DNA of 64,000 nucleotides, taken from positions 1 through 64,000 of the forward strand of contig NZ_FUYM01000005.1 in assembly GCF_900167915.1 (NCBI RefSeq), given 5' to 3'. This document shows, one piece after another, positions 45,217 to 55,867 of the stretch. The translations under genes were made by a program, and so were the position numbers. The notes beneath the pieces were generated by a model. The model did not search any database and was not told where the DNA came from. It saw only the letters and a list, made by a program, of their open reading frames with translations. The stretch is from Rhizorhabdus histidinilytica. GTDB taxonomy: Bacteria; Pseudomonadota; Alphaproteobacteria; Sphingomonadales; Sphingomonadaceae. The first letter of the stretch is position 1, and each line of letters opens with the position of its first letter.

Positions 45217-45855
45217 TCAGCGCTTGCGGGTACTCTCGTCGGGAAAAGGCCGAGCGAGATTTTCCGCCGTGTCCGCCACCCTCGACGTCGCGAACGCGGC
45301 AGCCGACTTCTGCAAGGCGTTGGTACCGTGCCATATCCGGCGCAGCGGATCATAAGGCTCGGCACCGAAGTTGCCATGCACACGGCGATGTGTCGCCTCC
45401 GGCAGGATCTTGAAGAATGCAGGGTTGTTACGCCACAATCCTTGAGCGCGGGAATCCGCCTTGGGGATCGGACCCAGCCCCTTCATAGGGATGGTGTGGT
45501 GGACCGCATACCCCGGGGGGACTTCGGCGATCCTCCGGATTCGTGCCCTCTGGGTCGCGGCCGACGCCAGCAAAGGGGCCCTGGCCGTTTTTTTGATCGC
45601 TCGGATGAGTTTCAGGACCTTGGTTGCGGGCCCGATCGGAGAAAGGTCGGCGGCAAGCATCGCGCCGTTGAAGGCGGCACTGGCATAATCGCCCTCCCTC
45701 AGATCCGACACCATGTCGGACGCCGGCCCGACCACGGGCACATAGGGAACCACCTCGCGAGCGGCATCGAGCGCATATTGCGCGTAATCTTCATAGGTCC
45801 AGTCATCGGTCGGCACCGGGGCACGCGGCCGCGGCTGCCGGGGTGGCATGCTCAT
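45217..45855 (-). CDS. Putative HNH/AHH-type nuclease toxin (polymorphic-toxin C-terminus)
   Basis: 212 residues from the ATG at 45853-45855 (GGAG seven bases upstream). The N-terminal third (20-86) looks like a pre-toxin linker: YAQYALDAAREVVPYVPVVG ... LSPIGPATKVLKLIR. The C-terminal half has the HNH/Endo-VII layout of AHH/GHH toxins: YAVHHTIP (His119-His120), WRNNPAFFKILPEATH (Asn143/144, His156) and RRVHGNF (His160). It is predicted to cut DNA. No Rhs, PAAR, VgrG or CDI delivery domain is attached or nearby, nor a signal peptide. Two immunity-like genes lie upstream on the same strand. A LexA box lies about 190 bp upstream, implying damage-induced expression, as for colicins. Confidence 0.65.
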   Translation of the reverse strand: MSMPPRQPRPRAPVPTDDWTYEDYAQYALDAAREVVPYVPVVGPASDMVSDLREGDYASAAFNGAMLAADLSPIGPATKVLKLIRAIKKTARAPLLASAATQRARIRRIAEVPPGYAVHHTIPMKGLGPIPKADSRAQGLWRNNPAFFKILPEATHRRVHGNFGAEPYDPLRRIWHGTNALQKSAAAFATSRVADTAENLARPFPDESTRKR

Positions 45856-46042
45856 ATCATCGCTCCGTCTGGAAAAGGCATGATCCCAGGACAGGCGCAC
45901 GCATCCTGCGTCGCCAGGGCTGGAATCTCGCTGTCGAAAGAAAACAGGCCGGATGGTGCCGGACTTGTCCACTCGGGAGCGGGTGACCAGGCGCCGATAT
46001 CTACGGTGCCTGAACCCTTGCACGAAACATGTTACATGTCAA

Positions 46043-46057
46043 GAACAAAATGAGAAC
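46043..46057 (-). promoter_or_regulatory. LexA box B (nuclease toxin)
   Basis: Minus strand GTTCTCATTTTGTTC, perfect GTTC-N7-GTTC. TTCTCA inside the box plus TAACAT 16 bases on could be the promoter; a TTGACA also overlaps the box edge. The leader to the toxin ATG would be about 165 nt. The 257-bp gap 45856-46112 holds no other gene. Confidence 0.85.
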
Positions 46058-46112
46058 ATTTCCGGCGGCAATGGGTCGGCGCTACCGCAGGAGTAGCGTC
46101 AACACATTGCCT

Positions 46113-47102
46113 TCACCTCCAACTGATCCGATCCGGATTGATTATCCATTGGAGGGCTACGTAGCGGCGCTCGGCAATCTCCGCCTCGTTGAGATTCTTG
46201 TCGGAAGGATCCCCGGCATACCTCTCCCCAGCCTCTCGTGAGAGGTTGCGATAGCGCTCGGCCATCGCCGCGATATCCCGTGCGGGTTTCAGCTCCGCCG
46301 CCAGGAAGCGGTCTATGCTCATATCGCCGGCCGGCGGCACGATCTCGACGACCGTCGATAGGTCGGGGTCTTCGCCGGCGGGCGACATATCAGCCAGACC
46401 CAGCGCCCAAAGCAGGGCAATCAGCCGCTCGAGTTCCCATCCGGCCGCAGTTCGTTGCTGCTCCGTCACCCGACGAGTAGTGAAGAGCTCAGCCTCTTCC
46501 GGCGACATCGCGACAAGAAGATTCTGTTCCTGAAGCCACTCGACGATCTTCGACCTTTCGACACCGAGCGCCAGCCGAACGATGGCGAACAGAAGCAGAG
46601 CCCTGCTTGCAACCTCGGACGCCAGGCGGATCGGTATGCCGGGATCGCCGGAAAGTATCCGACACCCCTGCCCCCGCACCGTGATCTCGAAGCAGGCTTT
46701 GCTGAGTTCCGCCATGGTCGACGCCGCCCGGATGGCGGCCAACGCCTCGTCCCCTTCCTCGAAGATATCCCGCGCCTCGACTTCGACACGCGCCCGCGTG
46801 GCGATGAAGTCCTCACGCTCAATCTCATGCAGCTCGACCTCGAGCCCGGCCCGTTCGCTATCGGCCCGGCCGAACCGCCACCATTTCTTCCTTGGCGGTT
46901 CGCCCGGAACGAGGCCGGAGACAACCCAACGCCGTTCGGCGCTGTCGACGATCTCCAACCCCAGGTGGCGCGCCCCGCTCGCCAGCCAGCCCGTCTTACC
47001 GAGCAGCAGTTCCCTGTCCTCGAACGGCATGACGTCGCCGTCCTGCGGGAAACCGAGAACGGGCAGCGTCAAATCCGCCCGCGTCAGGAACACCCCCGTC
47101 AT
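46113..47102 (-). CDS. Immunity-like protein: repeat module plus DUF4272-like domain
   Basis: 329 residues from the ATG at 47100-47102, which has GAGGGAGGG directly upstream. Residues about 5-100 are a module with LTLPVLGF ... LGLEIVDSAERRWVVSGL, homologous by eye to both halves of the next gene's product. Residues about 185-325 look like DUF4272 (WELERLIALLWALGL ... FLAAELKPARDIAAMAERYRNL ... ERRYVALQWI), a domain often met among immunity-type proteins. Acidic and cytosolic. A LexA box and a TTGCAA-N16-TAACGT promoter sit immediately upstream. It may neutralise the downstream nuclease. Confidence 0.6.
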   Translation of the reverse strand: MTGVFLTRADLTLPVLGFPQDGDVMPFEDRELLLGKTGWLASGARHLGLEIVDSAERRWVVSGLVPGEPPRKKWWRFGRADSERAGLEVELHEIEREDFIATRARVEVEARDIFEEGDEALAAIRAASTMAELSKACFEITVRGQGCRILSGDPGIPIRLASEVASRALLLFAIVRLALGVERSKIVEWLQEQNLLVAMSPEEAELFTTRRVTEQQRTAAGWELERLIALLWALGLADMSPAGEDPDLSTVVEIVPPAGDMSIDRFLAAELKPARDIAAMAERYRNLSREAGERYAGDPSDKNLNEAEIAERRYVALQWIINPDRISWR

Positions 47103-47121
47103 ATCGCCCTCCCTCGAATCG

Positions 47122-47136
47122 GAACGCAACGGGAAC
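47122..47136 (-). promoter_or_regulatory. LexA box C (module/DUF4272 gene)
   Basis: Minus strand GTTCCCGTTGCGTTC, perfect GTTC-N7-GTTC, ending 20 bp before the ATG and overlapping the end of the -10. Confidence 0.88.
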
Positions 47137-47162
47137 GTTATCAGCAGGCCAGTGATTTGCAA
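47135..47162 (-). promoter_or_regulatory. Promoter of the module/DUF4272 gene
   Basis: TTGCAA (47157-47162) and TAACGT (47135-47140) spaced by 16 bases on the minus strand. LexA box C begins inside the -10, a placement that blocks initiation. Confidence 0.55.
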
Positions 47163-47233
47163 TCTGGAAGCACATCAGTAATGGAATGCACCGGTCGCGG
47201 ACGGAAATCGAACGAACGTCCGCAGGCGACCGT

Positions 47234-48028
47234 TCACAACAATCCGGACGCCTGCATGTTTGTTTCGTCCAGGATCGTGGCAAGGTCCGGCGAACGCCAC
47301 ACGGCCTCCTCGTCGTCGCTAGACCCCAGTTCCCACTCCGCGAGCAGGCGGGACTTGACCTCGTCCAGACTGATCGGATCCATTTCCTCGAGCTCGAGGT
47401 CGAACGTCACGCAGGGAGTGAACCACTGCCACCGGCGCTTTTCAGGCAAAGGCTCCTGGAGCAGCAGCGACCGGACGATCCACCGTCGCTGACGATTGTC
47501 GAACAACTCCATCCCGATCAGCGTTTCGTCGCGAACATATTCCGGGTCGCAACTGAGGAGGTACCCGAGGTCACCAAAACACAGCGCTCCGGCAGCCTTC
47601 GTAAACCCGACGAGCGGAAACGCCAAATCCGCCTCGGAAGCCTTGACCGTCGCTCTCTTGGCGCCCGTTGATTTCCGGACGGGACGGGGAACCGGCTTGC
47701 GACTTTCTCGTGGTACGCCGTGGCTTCGTCCCGGAGCGGGCGGAAGCTCTTCGAGCATATATTCCACACGCCAATCACGTGGGCTGAAAAGAAGCATGTT
47801 CAGAATATGCCAACGCTCCGGTCTGTCGATTTTCCGGATGGATCGGACGATCCATCGACGGCCCGAGGCATCAATGATCTCCATGCCCAGGAGCAGGCCG
47901 CTCTTCAATTGATACGAAGTAGCGCGCGTCAGAGCGTGTAAGGTTCGATCGATCCAGCGCCCACCACCGGCAATGATGGTGACGACAGGAAATTCGAATG
48001 TGATCTCGCTCGAGTTGATGAGTTTCAT
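47234..48028 (-). CDS. Immunity-like protein with two copies of the same module
   Basis: 264 residues from the ATG at 48026-48028 (AGAGGGGCGG upstream); the longer frame start is rejected because it would overrun the LexA box. Two internal repeats are obvious: residues 10-95 (FEFPVVTII ... LGMEIIDASGRRWIVRSI) and 136-218 (LAFPLVGF ... IGMELFDNRQRRWIVRSL), joined by a basic Pro-rich linker (100-130). The module also forms the N-terminus of the downstream gene's product. Tandem paralogous modules next to a toxin are typical of immunity arrays. The family is not one I can name. Confidence 0.6.
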   Translation of the reverse strand: MKLINSSEITFEFPVVTIIAGGGRWIDRTLHALTRATSYQLKSGLLLGMEIIDASGRRWIVRSIRKIDRPERWHILNMLLFSPRDWRVEYMLEELPPAPGRSHGVPRESRKPVPRPVRKSTGAKRATVKASEADLAFPLVGFTKAAGALCFGDLGYLLSCDPEYVRDETLIGMELFDNRQRRWIVRSLLLQEPLPEKRRWQWFTPCVTFDLELEEMDPISLDEVKSRLLAEWELGSSDDEEAVWRSPDLATILDETNMQASGLL

Positions 48029-48039
48029 ACCGCCCCTCT

Positions 48040-48054
48040 GAACAAAAAGGGAAC
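48040..48054 (-). promoter_or_regulatory. LexA box D (double-module gene)
   Basis: Minus strand GTTCCCTTTTTGTTC, perfect GTTC-N7-GTTC, ending 12 bp before the ATG. Confidence 0.88.
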
Positions 48055-48161
48055 ATGCATGATCACGGCGTAGCGCGCAAGTCGAATGCTCAACTGCTCC
48101 AACCCGCGGGAGCGCCATGCTAATGGCGAGAGAGATGCGCGGTCAGCGGCTCTCGGCCGAT

Positions 48162-48184
48162 CCCTTCCCCGTTATGGGGAAGGG
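48162..48184. terminator. Hairpin downstream of thiC
   Basis: Perfect 9-bp stem CCCTTCCCC / GGGGAAGGG with a GTTAT loop, 17 bp beyond the thiC stop. No T-run follows, so termination strength is uncertain. Confidence 0.45.
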
Positions 48185-48200
48185 ACAAGGCGCCGCGACC

Positions 48201-50232
<2,032 letters not shown>

Positions 50233-50326
50233 GGGATGTCAAATATGGTAACGAAAGATCGGCCTGAGCGAAAGAGGCGTCTGCAAGGCTGGCATCGCCG
50301 GACGGCTGCTCTATAGGCTGGACGTC

Positions 50327-51469
50327 ATGAGCGGCGTCATGTGCGATCTCGCCATCATCGGCGGCGGCCTTTCGGGCGGATTGATCGCCCTCGCGGCGCG
50401 GCGGGCGCGGCCCGATCGCCGCGTCCTGCTGATCGAAGCGGCGCCGACGCTGGGCGGGGCGCACCTCTGGTCCTTCCTCGACAGCGACCTGGAGGCGGAG
50501 GACCGGCCGCTGCTCGAACCGCTGGTCAACTATGGCTGGCGCGAATTCGCGGTGATCTTCCCCCTCTACAAGCGGGCGCTGCCCTTCCCCTTCTACAGCA
50601 TCCGCTCCGACCGGTTCGATGCGGCGCTGCGCGAGGCGATGCCGGCCGAGAGCATCCTGACCGGGCGACGCGCGCTGGGCGTCTCCCCCGACGGGGTGGT
50701 GCTGGAGGACGGGACGCTGATCGGCGCGGGCGGCGTGATCGACGCGCGCGGGCCGGGCGACCTGTCGCTGCTCGACCTGCATTACCGCAAGTTCGTCGGC
50801 TATGAGCTGACCCTCGACGGCCCACACAGCGTGCGCCGCGCGACGCTGATCGACGCTGCCGCCGATCCGGCCGAGGGCTTTCAATATATGGAGATGCTGC
50901 CGATCGAGAGCGACCGGCTGTTCATCGAGGACGTCCGCTACGAAAGCTGGCCCGACATGGACATGGCCGACCATGGCAACCGCATCGTCAACCATGCGGC
51001 GCGCTTCGGCTGGCGCATCCGCAGCTCGGCGCGCGGCCAGGCGGGCATCCTGCCGATCGCGCTGGGCGGCGATTTCGCCGACTATTGGCGATCGGGTGGC
51101 GAGGGCGTGGCCAAGGCGGGCCTGCGCGCCGGGCTGTTCCACCCGGTCACCGGCAATTCGCTGGCCGATGCGGCGCGGATCGCGCGGCTGGTCGCCGAAG
51201 CCGACGACTGGTCGGGCACGGCGCTCCACGCGATGCTCCACGACCATGCCGCCCGCGCCTGGGCGAAGCGCGCTTATTATCGCCGCTTCGCCACGCGGAT
51301 GCTGCGCGATACCGCGCCTGCGGAAGGCTACAGGATGCTCGAAAGCCTCTATGCGATGGACGCCGACCTGATCGCGCGCTTCCACGCGATGCGCCTCGGC
51401 TTCGCCGACCGCATGGCGCTCAGCCTCGGCGAGGGGCCGATGCCGGTCGGGGCGATGTTCCGGCGATGA
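50327..51469 (+). CDS. crtY: Lycopene beta-cyclase
   Basis: Cyclises lycopene to beta-carotene. 380 residues with an N-terminal dinucleotide motif (CDLAIIGGGLSGGLIALAARR), LGGAHLWSF, the FxExxY-like MEMLPIESDRLFIEDVRY, and GYELTLDGPH. Carotenoid pigments are typical of sphingomonads; other crt genes are not in the window. The stop overlaps the next gene's ATG (ATGA, 51466-51469). Divergent from thiC. Confidence 0.9.
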   Translation: MSGVMCDLAIIGGGLSGGLIALAARRARPDRRVLLIEAAPTLGGAHLWSFLDSDLEAEDRPLLEPLVNYGWREFAVIFPLYKRALPFPFYSIRSDRFDAALREAMPAESILTGRRALGVSPDGVVLEDGTLIGAGGVIDARGPGDLSLLDLHYRKFVGYELTLDGPHSVRRATLIDAAADPAEGFQYMEMLPIESDRLFIEDVRYESWPDMDMADHGNRIVNHAARFGWRIRSSARGQAGILPIALGGDFADYWRSGGEGVAKAGLRAGLFHPVTGNSLADAARIARLVAEADDWSGTALHAMLHDHAARAWAKRAYYRRFATRMLRDTAPAEGYRMLESLYAMDADLIARFHAMRLGFADRMALSLGEGPMPVGAMFRR

Positions 51470-52056
51470 ACCCGATCCGCGCCCTCTGCGTCTTCTGCGG
51501 ATCGAGCCCCGGCGTCGATCCCGTCCACGCCGCCGCCGCCCGCGCGCTGGGCATCGCGCTGGCGGAGGCGGGGGTCGATCTCGTCTATGGCGGCGGCCGG
51601 GTCGGGCTGATGGGCGTGGTCGCCGATTCGGTGCTCGCCGCCGGCGGGCGGGCGACCGGGGTGATCCCCAAGGCGCTCGCCGACCTCGAGGTCGCGCATC
51701 TCGGCCTGACGGAACTGCACATCGTCGGGTCGATGCACGAGCGCAAGGCGATGATGGCTGACCGTTCGGACGGCTTCATCGCCCTGTCGGGCGGGATCGG
51801 CACCTTCGAGGAGCTGTTCGAGATCTGGACCTGGGGCCAGCTCGGCGACCATGCCAAGCCGGTCGCCCTGTTCAACGTCGCCGGCTTCTACGACAAGCTC
51901 GCGGGCTTCCTCGACGATGTCGTCACGGCCGGCTTCCTGCGCCCGGCCCACCGCGCGATGCTGATGGTCGACGACGACCCGGCGGCGCTGGTGCGGCGGA
52001 TGCGGGACCATCGGGCGCCGCTGGTGGAGAAATGGATCGATCGTGCGGAGCGGTAG
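51466..52056 (+). CDS. LOG-family nucleoside 5'-monophosphate phosphoribohydrolase
   Basis: 196 residues, Rossmann-like. Landmarks CVFCGSSPG, LVYGGGRVGLMGVVAD and MHERKAMM match the LOG/TIGR00730 family, which releases the free base (cytokinin-type in plants) from nucleoside monophosphates. The catalytic PGGxGTxxE motif reads SGGIGTFEE, keeping Glu but with Ser for Pro. Translationally coupled to crtY. In bacteria the physiological role is usually unclear; nucleotide salvage is likely. Confidence 0.9.
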   Translation: MNPIRALCVFCGSSPGVDPVHAAAARALGIALAEAGVDLVYGGGRVGLMGVVADSVLAAGGRATGVIPKALADLEVAHLGLTELHIVGSMHERKAMMADRSDGFIALSGGIGTFEELFEIWTWGQLGDHAKPVALFNVAGFYDKLAGFLDDVVTAGFLRPAHRAMLMVDDDPAALVRRMRDHRAPLVEKWIDRAER

Positions 52057-52274
52057 TTTGTTTGGCCTCAAGCGCCGGCGGTCGCATCCGCGACCTTGGC
52101 TATCCTCGCATAAGCTCGGGCGGCCGTTCGGCCTTGCGGGACGCTGACGCGCCCCGTTCCACCGCAAGATCGCACGTTCGAGGGTGAGGACGAAAGCCGT
52201 CTTCCCACTCATTCATTGCGCATCAAGGCGCGGCGGCGCACAAGCCCGCCGGTTTCGTTCCAGGAGCGCCTGAG

Positions 52275-52598
52275 ATGCCTCGTCCGTCCCGCCTGATCCT
52301 GCTGCCGCTCCTCGCCGCCGTCGCCGGCTGCGCCACCGTCTCGCCCGAGGCGCGGGTGCGCGGCAAGCTGATCGAGGCCGGCATCCGTCCGCCGGTCGCC
52401 GGCTGCATGGCCGAACGGATGGTCGACCGGCTGTCGCTGGTCCAGCTCAAGCGGCTCCAGTCGCTCGGCGGGCTCGGCAATCACGACGTGCGCGGCATGA
52501 GCATCGACGAGCTGGTGCATCGCCTGCGCGCGCTGAACGACCCGGAGATCATCTCGGTGGTGCTCAAGGCGGGAATCGGCTGCTCGATCGCGAGCTGA
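52275..52598 (+). CDS. Small putative lipoprotein of unknown function
   Basis: 107 residues with AGGAG eight bases upstream of the ATG. A lipoprotein signal ([13 protein letters not shown]) gives a mature protein of about 89 residues attached by Cys19. A further Cys pair (Cys44, Cys103) could form a disulfide. No family recognised. The 218-bp gap before it (52057-52274) shows only a GGTCGC/GCGACC hairpin at 52080-52095 that may end the crtY-LOG transcript. Confidence 0.7.
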   Translation: MPRPSRLILLPLLAAVAGCATVSPEARVRGKLIEAGIRPPVAGCMAERMVDRLSLVQLKRLQSLGGLGNHDVRGMSIDELVHRLRALNDPEIISVVLKAGIGCSIAS

Positions 52599-52723
52599 TT
52601 GCGCGCGCGAAAGATTCTCTATCGCGGCACGGCGCCCGATTCGCCGTTGTTGGGGTTTTCAACGCTTCGCTTTCATGCTTAAGCGCCTGCCGATCCGATC
52701 GGCTTTCCAAGGGACGCTCACGC

Positions 52724-53923
52724 ATGAACATCCACGAATATCAGGCCAAGGAACTGCTGGCGAAGTTCGGCGTCGCGGTCCCCGCGGGCCACGCCGCCCT
52801 GACCGTCGACGAGGCCGTCGAGGCCGCCAAGAAGCTCCCCGGGCCGATCTGGGTGGTCAAGGCGCAGATCCATGCGGGCGGCCGCGGCAAGGGCAAGTTC
52901 AAGGAACTGCCGGCCGACGCCAAGGGAGGCGTCCGCCTGTCCAAGTCGGTCGACGAGGTCAAGGCCAATGCGCAGGAGATGCTGGGCAATACCCTCGTAA
53001 CCGTGCAGACCGGCGAGGCCGGCAAGCAGGTCAACCGCCTCTATGTGACCGACGGCGCCGACATCAAATCCGAATATTATCTGTCGATGCTGGTCGACCG
53101 GAAGACCGGCCGTATCGCCATGATCGTGTCGACCGAGGGCGGCATGGACATCGAGCAGGTCGCCCATGACACGCCCGAGAAGATCCGCACCATCGTGATC
53201 GACCCGGCCGAGGGCTTCATGCCGCACCACGGCCGCGCCGTCGCCTTCGCGCTGAAGCTCAAGGGCGATCTCAACAAGCAGGCGGTCAAGCTCGCCGAGC
53301 AGCTCTACAACGCCTTCATCGCCACAGACATGTCGATGCTCGAGGTCAATCCGCTGGTCGAGACGACTGACGGCAAGCTGCTTGTTCTCGATGCGAAGGT
53401 CAGCTTCGACTCGAACGCACTCTATCGCCACCCCGACATCCTCGCCCTGCGCGACGAGACCGAGGAGGACCCAGCCGAGATCGAGGCGTCTCAATATGAT
53501 CTCGCCTATATCAAGCTGGACGGCGACATCGGCTGCATGGTCAACGGCGCGGGCCTCGCCATGGCGACGATGGACATCATCAAGCTCAACGGCATGTTCC
53601 CGGCCAACTTCCTCGACGTCGGCGGCGGCGCATCGAAGGAGAAGGTGACCGCGGCGTTCAAGATCATCTTGAGCGATCCGGCGGTGAAGGGCATCCTCGT
53701 CAACATCTTCGGCGGCATCATGCGCTGCGACATCATCGCCGAGGGCATCATCGCCGCGGCAAAGGAGGTGAATCTGTCGGTCCCGCTGGTCGTCCGCCTC
53801 GAAGGCACCAACGTCCAGCAGGGCAAGGACCTGCTCGCCGGTTCGGGCCTGCCGATCGTCGCCGCCGACGACCTGGGCGATGCCGCCCGCAAGATCGTCG
53901 CCGAGGTGAAGAAGGCGGCCTGA
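52724..53923 (+). CDS. sucC: Succinyl-CoA ligase, beta subunit
   Basis: 399 residues. ATP-grasp N-terminal domain ([17 protein letters not shown] ... [15 protein letters not shown]) and CoA-ligase C-terminal domain ([31 protein letters not shown]). It couples succinyl-CoA hydrolysis to nucleotide phosphorylation in the TCA cycle with SucD. sucD is not next to it; etfBA follows 197 bp downstream instead. Start ATG has AAGGGACG upstream. Confidence 0.97.
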   Translation: MNIHEYQAKELLAKFGVAVPAGHAALTVDEAVEAAKKLPGPIWVVKAQIHAGGRGKGKFKELPADAKGGVRLSKSVDEVKANAQEMLGNTLVTVQTGEAGKQVNRLYVTDGADIKSEYYLSMLVDRKTGRIAMIVSTEGGMDIEQVAHDTPEKIRTIVIDPAEGFMPHHGRAVAFALKLKGDLNKQAVKLAEQLYNAFIATDMSMLEVNPLVETTDGKLLVLDAKVSFDSNALYRHPDILALRDETEEDPAEIEASQYDLAYIKLDGDIGCMVNGAGLAMATMDIIKLNGMFPANFLDVGGGASKEKVTAAFKIILSDPAVKGILVNIFGGIMRCDIIAEGIIAAAKEVNLSVPLVVRLEGTNVQQGKDLLAGSGLPIVAADDLGDAARKIVAEVKKAA

Positions 53924-53958
53924 CCCGCCCGTTGCGGCTCGGCCAGATCACGGATGTG

Positions 53959-53998
53959 TTTTGCAAAATTGTAATTCGCAATTTCGCAATTTCGCATT
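53959..53998. promoter_or_regulatory. Operator-like cluster upstream of etfBA
   Basis: A palindrome TTTTGCAAAA (53959-53968) followed by three tandem 8-mers TTCGCAAT, TTCGCAAT, TTCGCATT (53975-53998), in an AT-rich island within GC-rich DNA. Similar TTTGCAAA half-sites are known targets of short-chain acyl-CoA regulators (ScfR/PccR type) in alphaproteobacteria. It lies 122 bp before etfB. Assignment to a regulator is inference. Confidence 0.5.
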
Positions 53999-54120
53999 TG
54001 ATTTGGCCGGCCGGAGCGGCAATGGCGATCGGGCACTGGCCGTTTCCCTGACCGGATCGGCCACTCATGGATATGGATACGGCCTCCCCAGGGCAGGTGC
54101 CAAGGCCAAGGAGTGAAGCT

Positions 54121-54870
54121 ATGAAGGTCCTCGTGCCCGTGAAGCGGGTGATCGATTACAACGTCAAGCCGCGCGTCAAGATGGACGGTTCGGGCGTCGA
54201 TCTCGCCAACGTCAAGATGTCGATGAACCCGTTCGACGAGATCGCGGTCGAAGAAGCGATCCGCCTGAAGGAAAAGGGCGTCGCGACCGAGATCGTCGCC
54301 GTGTCGATCGGCGAAGCCAAGGCCCAGGAAACGCTGCGCACCGCGCTGGCGATGGGCGCCGACCGCGCGATCCTGATCGTCAGCGAGACCGAGGTCGAGC
54401 CGCTTGGAGTCGCCAAGCTGCTGGCGAAGGTGGTCGCGGAAGAGGCACCGGGCCTCGTCATCCTCGGCAAGCAGGCGATCGACGACGATTCGAACCAGAC
54501 CGGCCAGATGCTGGCGGCCCTCACCGGCCGGCCGCAGGGCACCTTCGCCTCGAAGGTCGAGGTCGAGGGCGACACGGTCAAGGTGACCCGCGAGGTCGAC
54601 GGCGGCCTCGAGACGGTCAGCCTCAAGACGCCCGCGATCATCACCACCGACCTGCGCCTCAACGAGCCGCGCTACGCCTCGCTGCCCAACATCATGAAGG
54701 CGAAGTCGAAGCCGCTCGCGCAGAAGACCCCGGCCGATTACGGCGTGGACGTCACCCCGCGCCTCAAGACGCTGAAGGTGTCCGAGCCGCCGAAGCGGCA
54801 GGCCGGCATCAAGGTCGCCGACGTCGATGAGCTGGCGGCCAAGCTCAAGGCTCTGGGAGTTGCGGCATGA
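54121..54870 (+). CDS. etfB: Electron transfer flavoprotein, beta subunit
   Basis: 249 residues from [14 protein letters not shown], with CAAGGAG upstream of the ATG. The ETF-beta signature ([18 protein letters not shown]) and the nucleotide-binding segments are intact. Together with EtfA it accepts electrons from acyl-CoA and other dehydrogenases and passes them to ETF-quinone oxidoreductase. Its stop overlaps the etfA ATG (54867-54870). Confidence 0.96.
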   Translation: MKVLVPVKRVIDYNVKPRVKMDGSGVDLANVKMSMNPFDEIAVEEAIRLKEKGVATEIVAVSIGEAKAQETLRTALAMGADRAILIVSETEVEPLGVAKLLAKVVAEEAPGLVILGKQAIDDDSNQTGQMLAALTGRPQGTFASKVEVEGDTVKVTREVDGGLETVSLKTPAIITTDLRLNEPRYASLPNIMKAKSKPLAQKTPADYGVDVTPRLKTLKVSEPPKRQAGIKVADVDELAAKLKALGVAA

Positions 54871-55796
54871 AGACGCTGGTTTGGGTTGAGCATGAGGGCG
54901 GCGCCGTCAAGGACGCCACCCTCTCGGCGGTCACCGCCGCCTCGAAACTGGGCGAAGTCCACCTGCTGGTCGCGGGCGAAGGCGTCGGCGGCGTCGCCGA
55001 TGCCGCCGCCAAGATCGCCGGCGTCGGCAAGGTCCATGTCGCCGACGGCGCCGCCTATGGCCATGCGCTGCCGGAGAACGTCGCGCCGCTGGTCGTCGAT
55101 CTGATGGGCAGCCATGACGCCTTCGTCGCGCCGGCCACCGCCAACGGCAAGAACATCGCGCCGCGCGTCGCGGCCCTGCTCGACGTGATGCAGGTCTCCG
55201 AAATCCTCTCGGTCGAGAGCGCCGACACCTTCACCCGCCCGACCTATGCCGGCAACGCGATCGCAACCGTGCAGTCGTCGGACGCCAAGAAGGTGATCAC
55301 CGTCCGCGCCACCGCCTTCGAGAAGGCGGCGCGCGAGGGTGGATCGGGCACGGTCGAGGCGGTGTCGGGTGCCGGCGACGCCGGCCTGTCGAGCTTCGTC
55401 GGCGCCGAGATCAGCAAGTCCGAGCGTCCCGAGCTGACCTCGGCCAAGGTGATTGTCTCGGGCGGCCGCGCGCTGCAGAACAGCGAGAACTTCCACACGA
55501 TCATCGAGCCGCTTGCCGACAAGCTCGGCGCGGCGGTCGGCGCCAGCCGCGCCGCAGTCGACGCGGGCTATGTCCCCAACGACTATCAGGTCGGCCAGAC
55601 CGGCAAGATCGTCGCTCCGGAAGTCTATGTCGCGGTCGGCATCTCGGGCGCGATCCAGCACCTCGCCGGCATGAAGGACTCGAAGACGATCATCGCGATC
55701 AACAAGGACGAGGAGGCCCCGATCTTCCAGGTGGCCGACATCGGCCTGGTCGGCGACCTCTTCAAGGTCGTGCCGGAGCTGACCTCCAAGCTCTGA
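54867..55796 (+). CDS. etfA: Electron transfer flavoprotein, alpha subunit
   Basis: 309 residues. The FAD-binding C-terminal domain is clear: [57 protein letters not shown] and [11 protein letters not shown]. Forms the ETF heterodimer with EtfB; coupled by ATGA. Confidence 0.97.
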   Translation: MKTLVWVEHEGGAVKDATLSAVTAASKLGEVHLLVAGEGVGGVADAAAKIAGVGKVHVADGAAYGHALPENVAPLVVDLMGSHDAFVAPATANGKNIAPRVAALLDVMQVSEILSVESADTFTRPTYAGNAIATVQSSDAKKVITVRATAFEKAAREGGSGTVEAVSGAGDAGLSSFVGAEISKSERPELTSAKVIVSGGRALQNSENFHTIIEPLADKLGAAVGASRAAVDAGYVPNDYQVGQTGKIVAPEVYVAVGISGAIQHLAGMKDSKTIIAINKDEEAPIFQVADIGLVGDLFKVVPELTSKL

Positions 55797-55819
55797 CCCG
55801 ATCGGACCCGGACAAGCGG

Positions 55820-55857
55820 AAGGGCGGGCGCCGAGCGGCGACCCGCCCTTTTCTTTT
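55820..55857. terminator. Strong terminator after etfA
   Basis: Stem AAGGGCGGGCGCCG / CGGCGACCCGCCCTT with a two-base loop and one bulge, followed by TTCTTTT on the plus strand. The next gene is convergent and ends 11 bp away, so it may serve both. Confidence 0.88.
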
Positions 55858-55867
55858 GGCGCTGTCC

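Noticed and set aside
45133-46053. 306-residue plus-strand frame opposite the toxin gene
   Set aside because: Would start inside LexA box A and is antisense to the His/Asn-rich nuclease domain; no domain recognised.
50238-50243. TTGACA on the minus strand at the thiC riboswitch start
   Set aside because: No -10 at 16-18 bases downstream; a transcript from here would start inside the aptamer.
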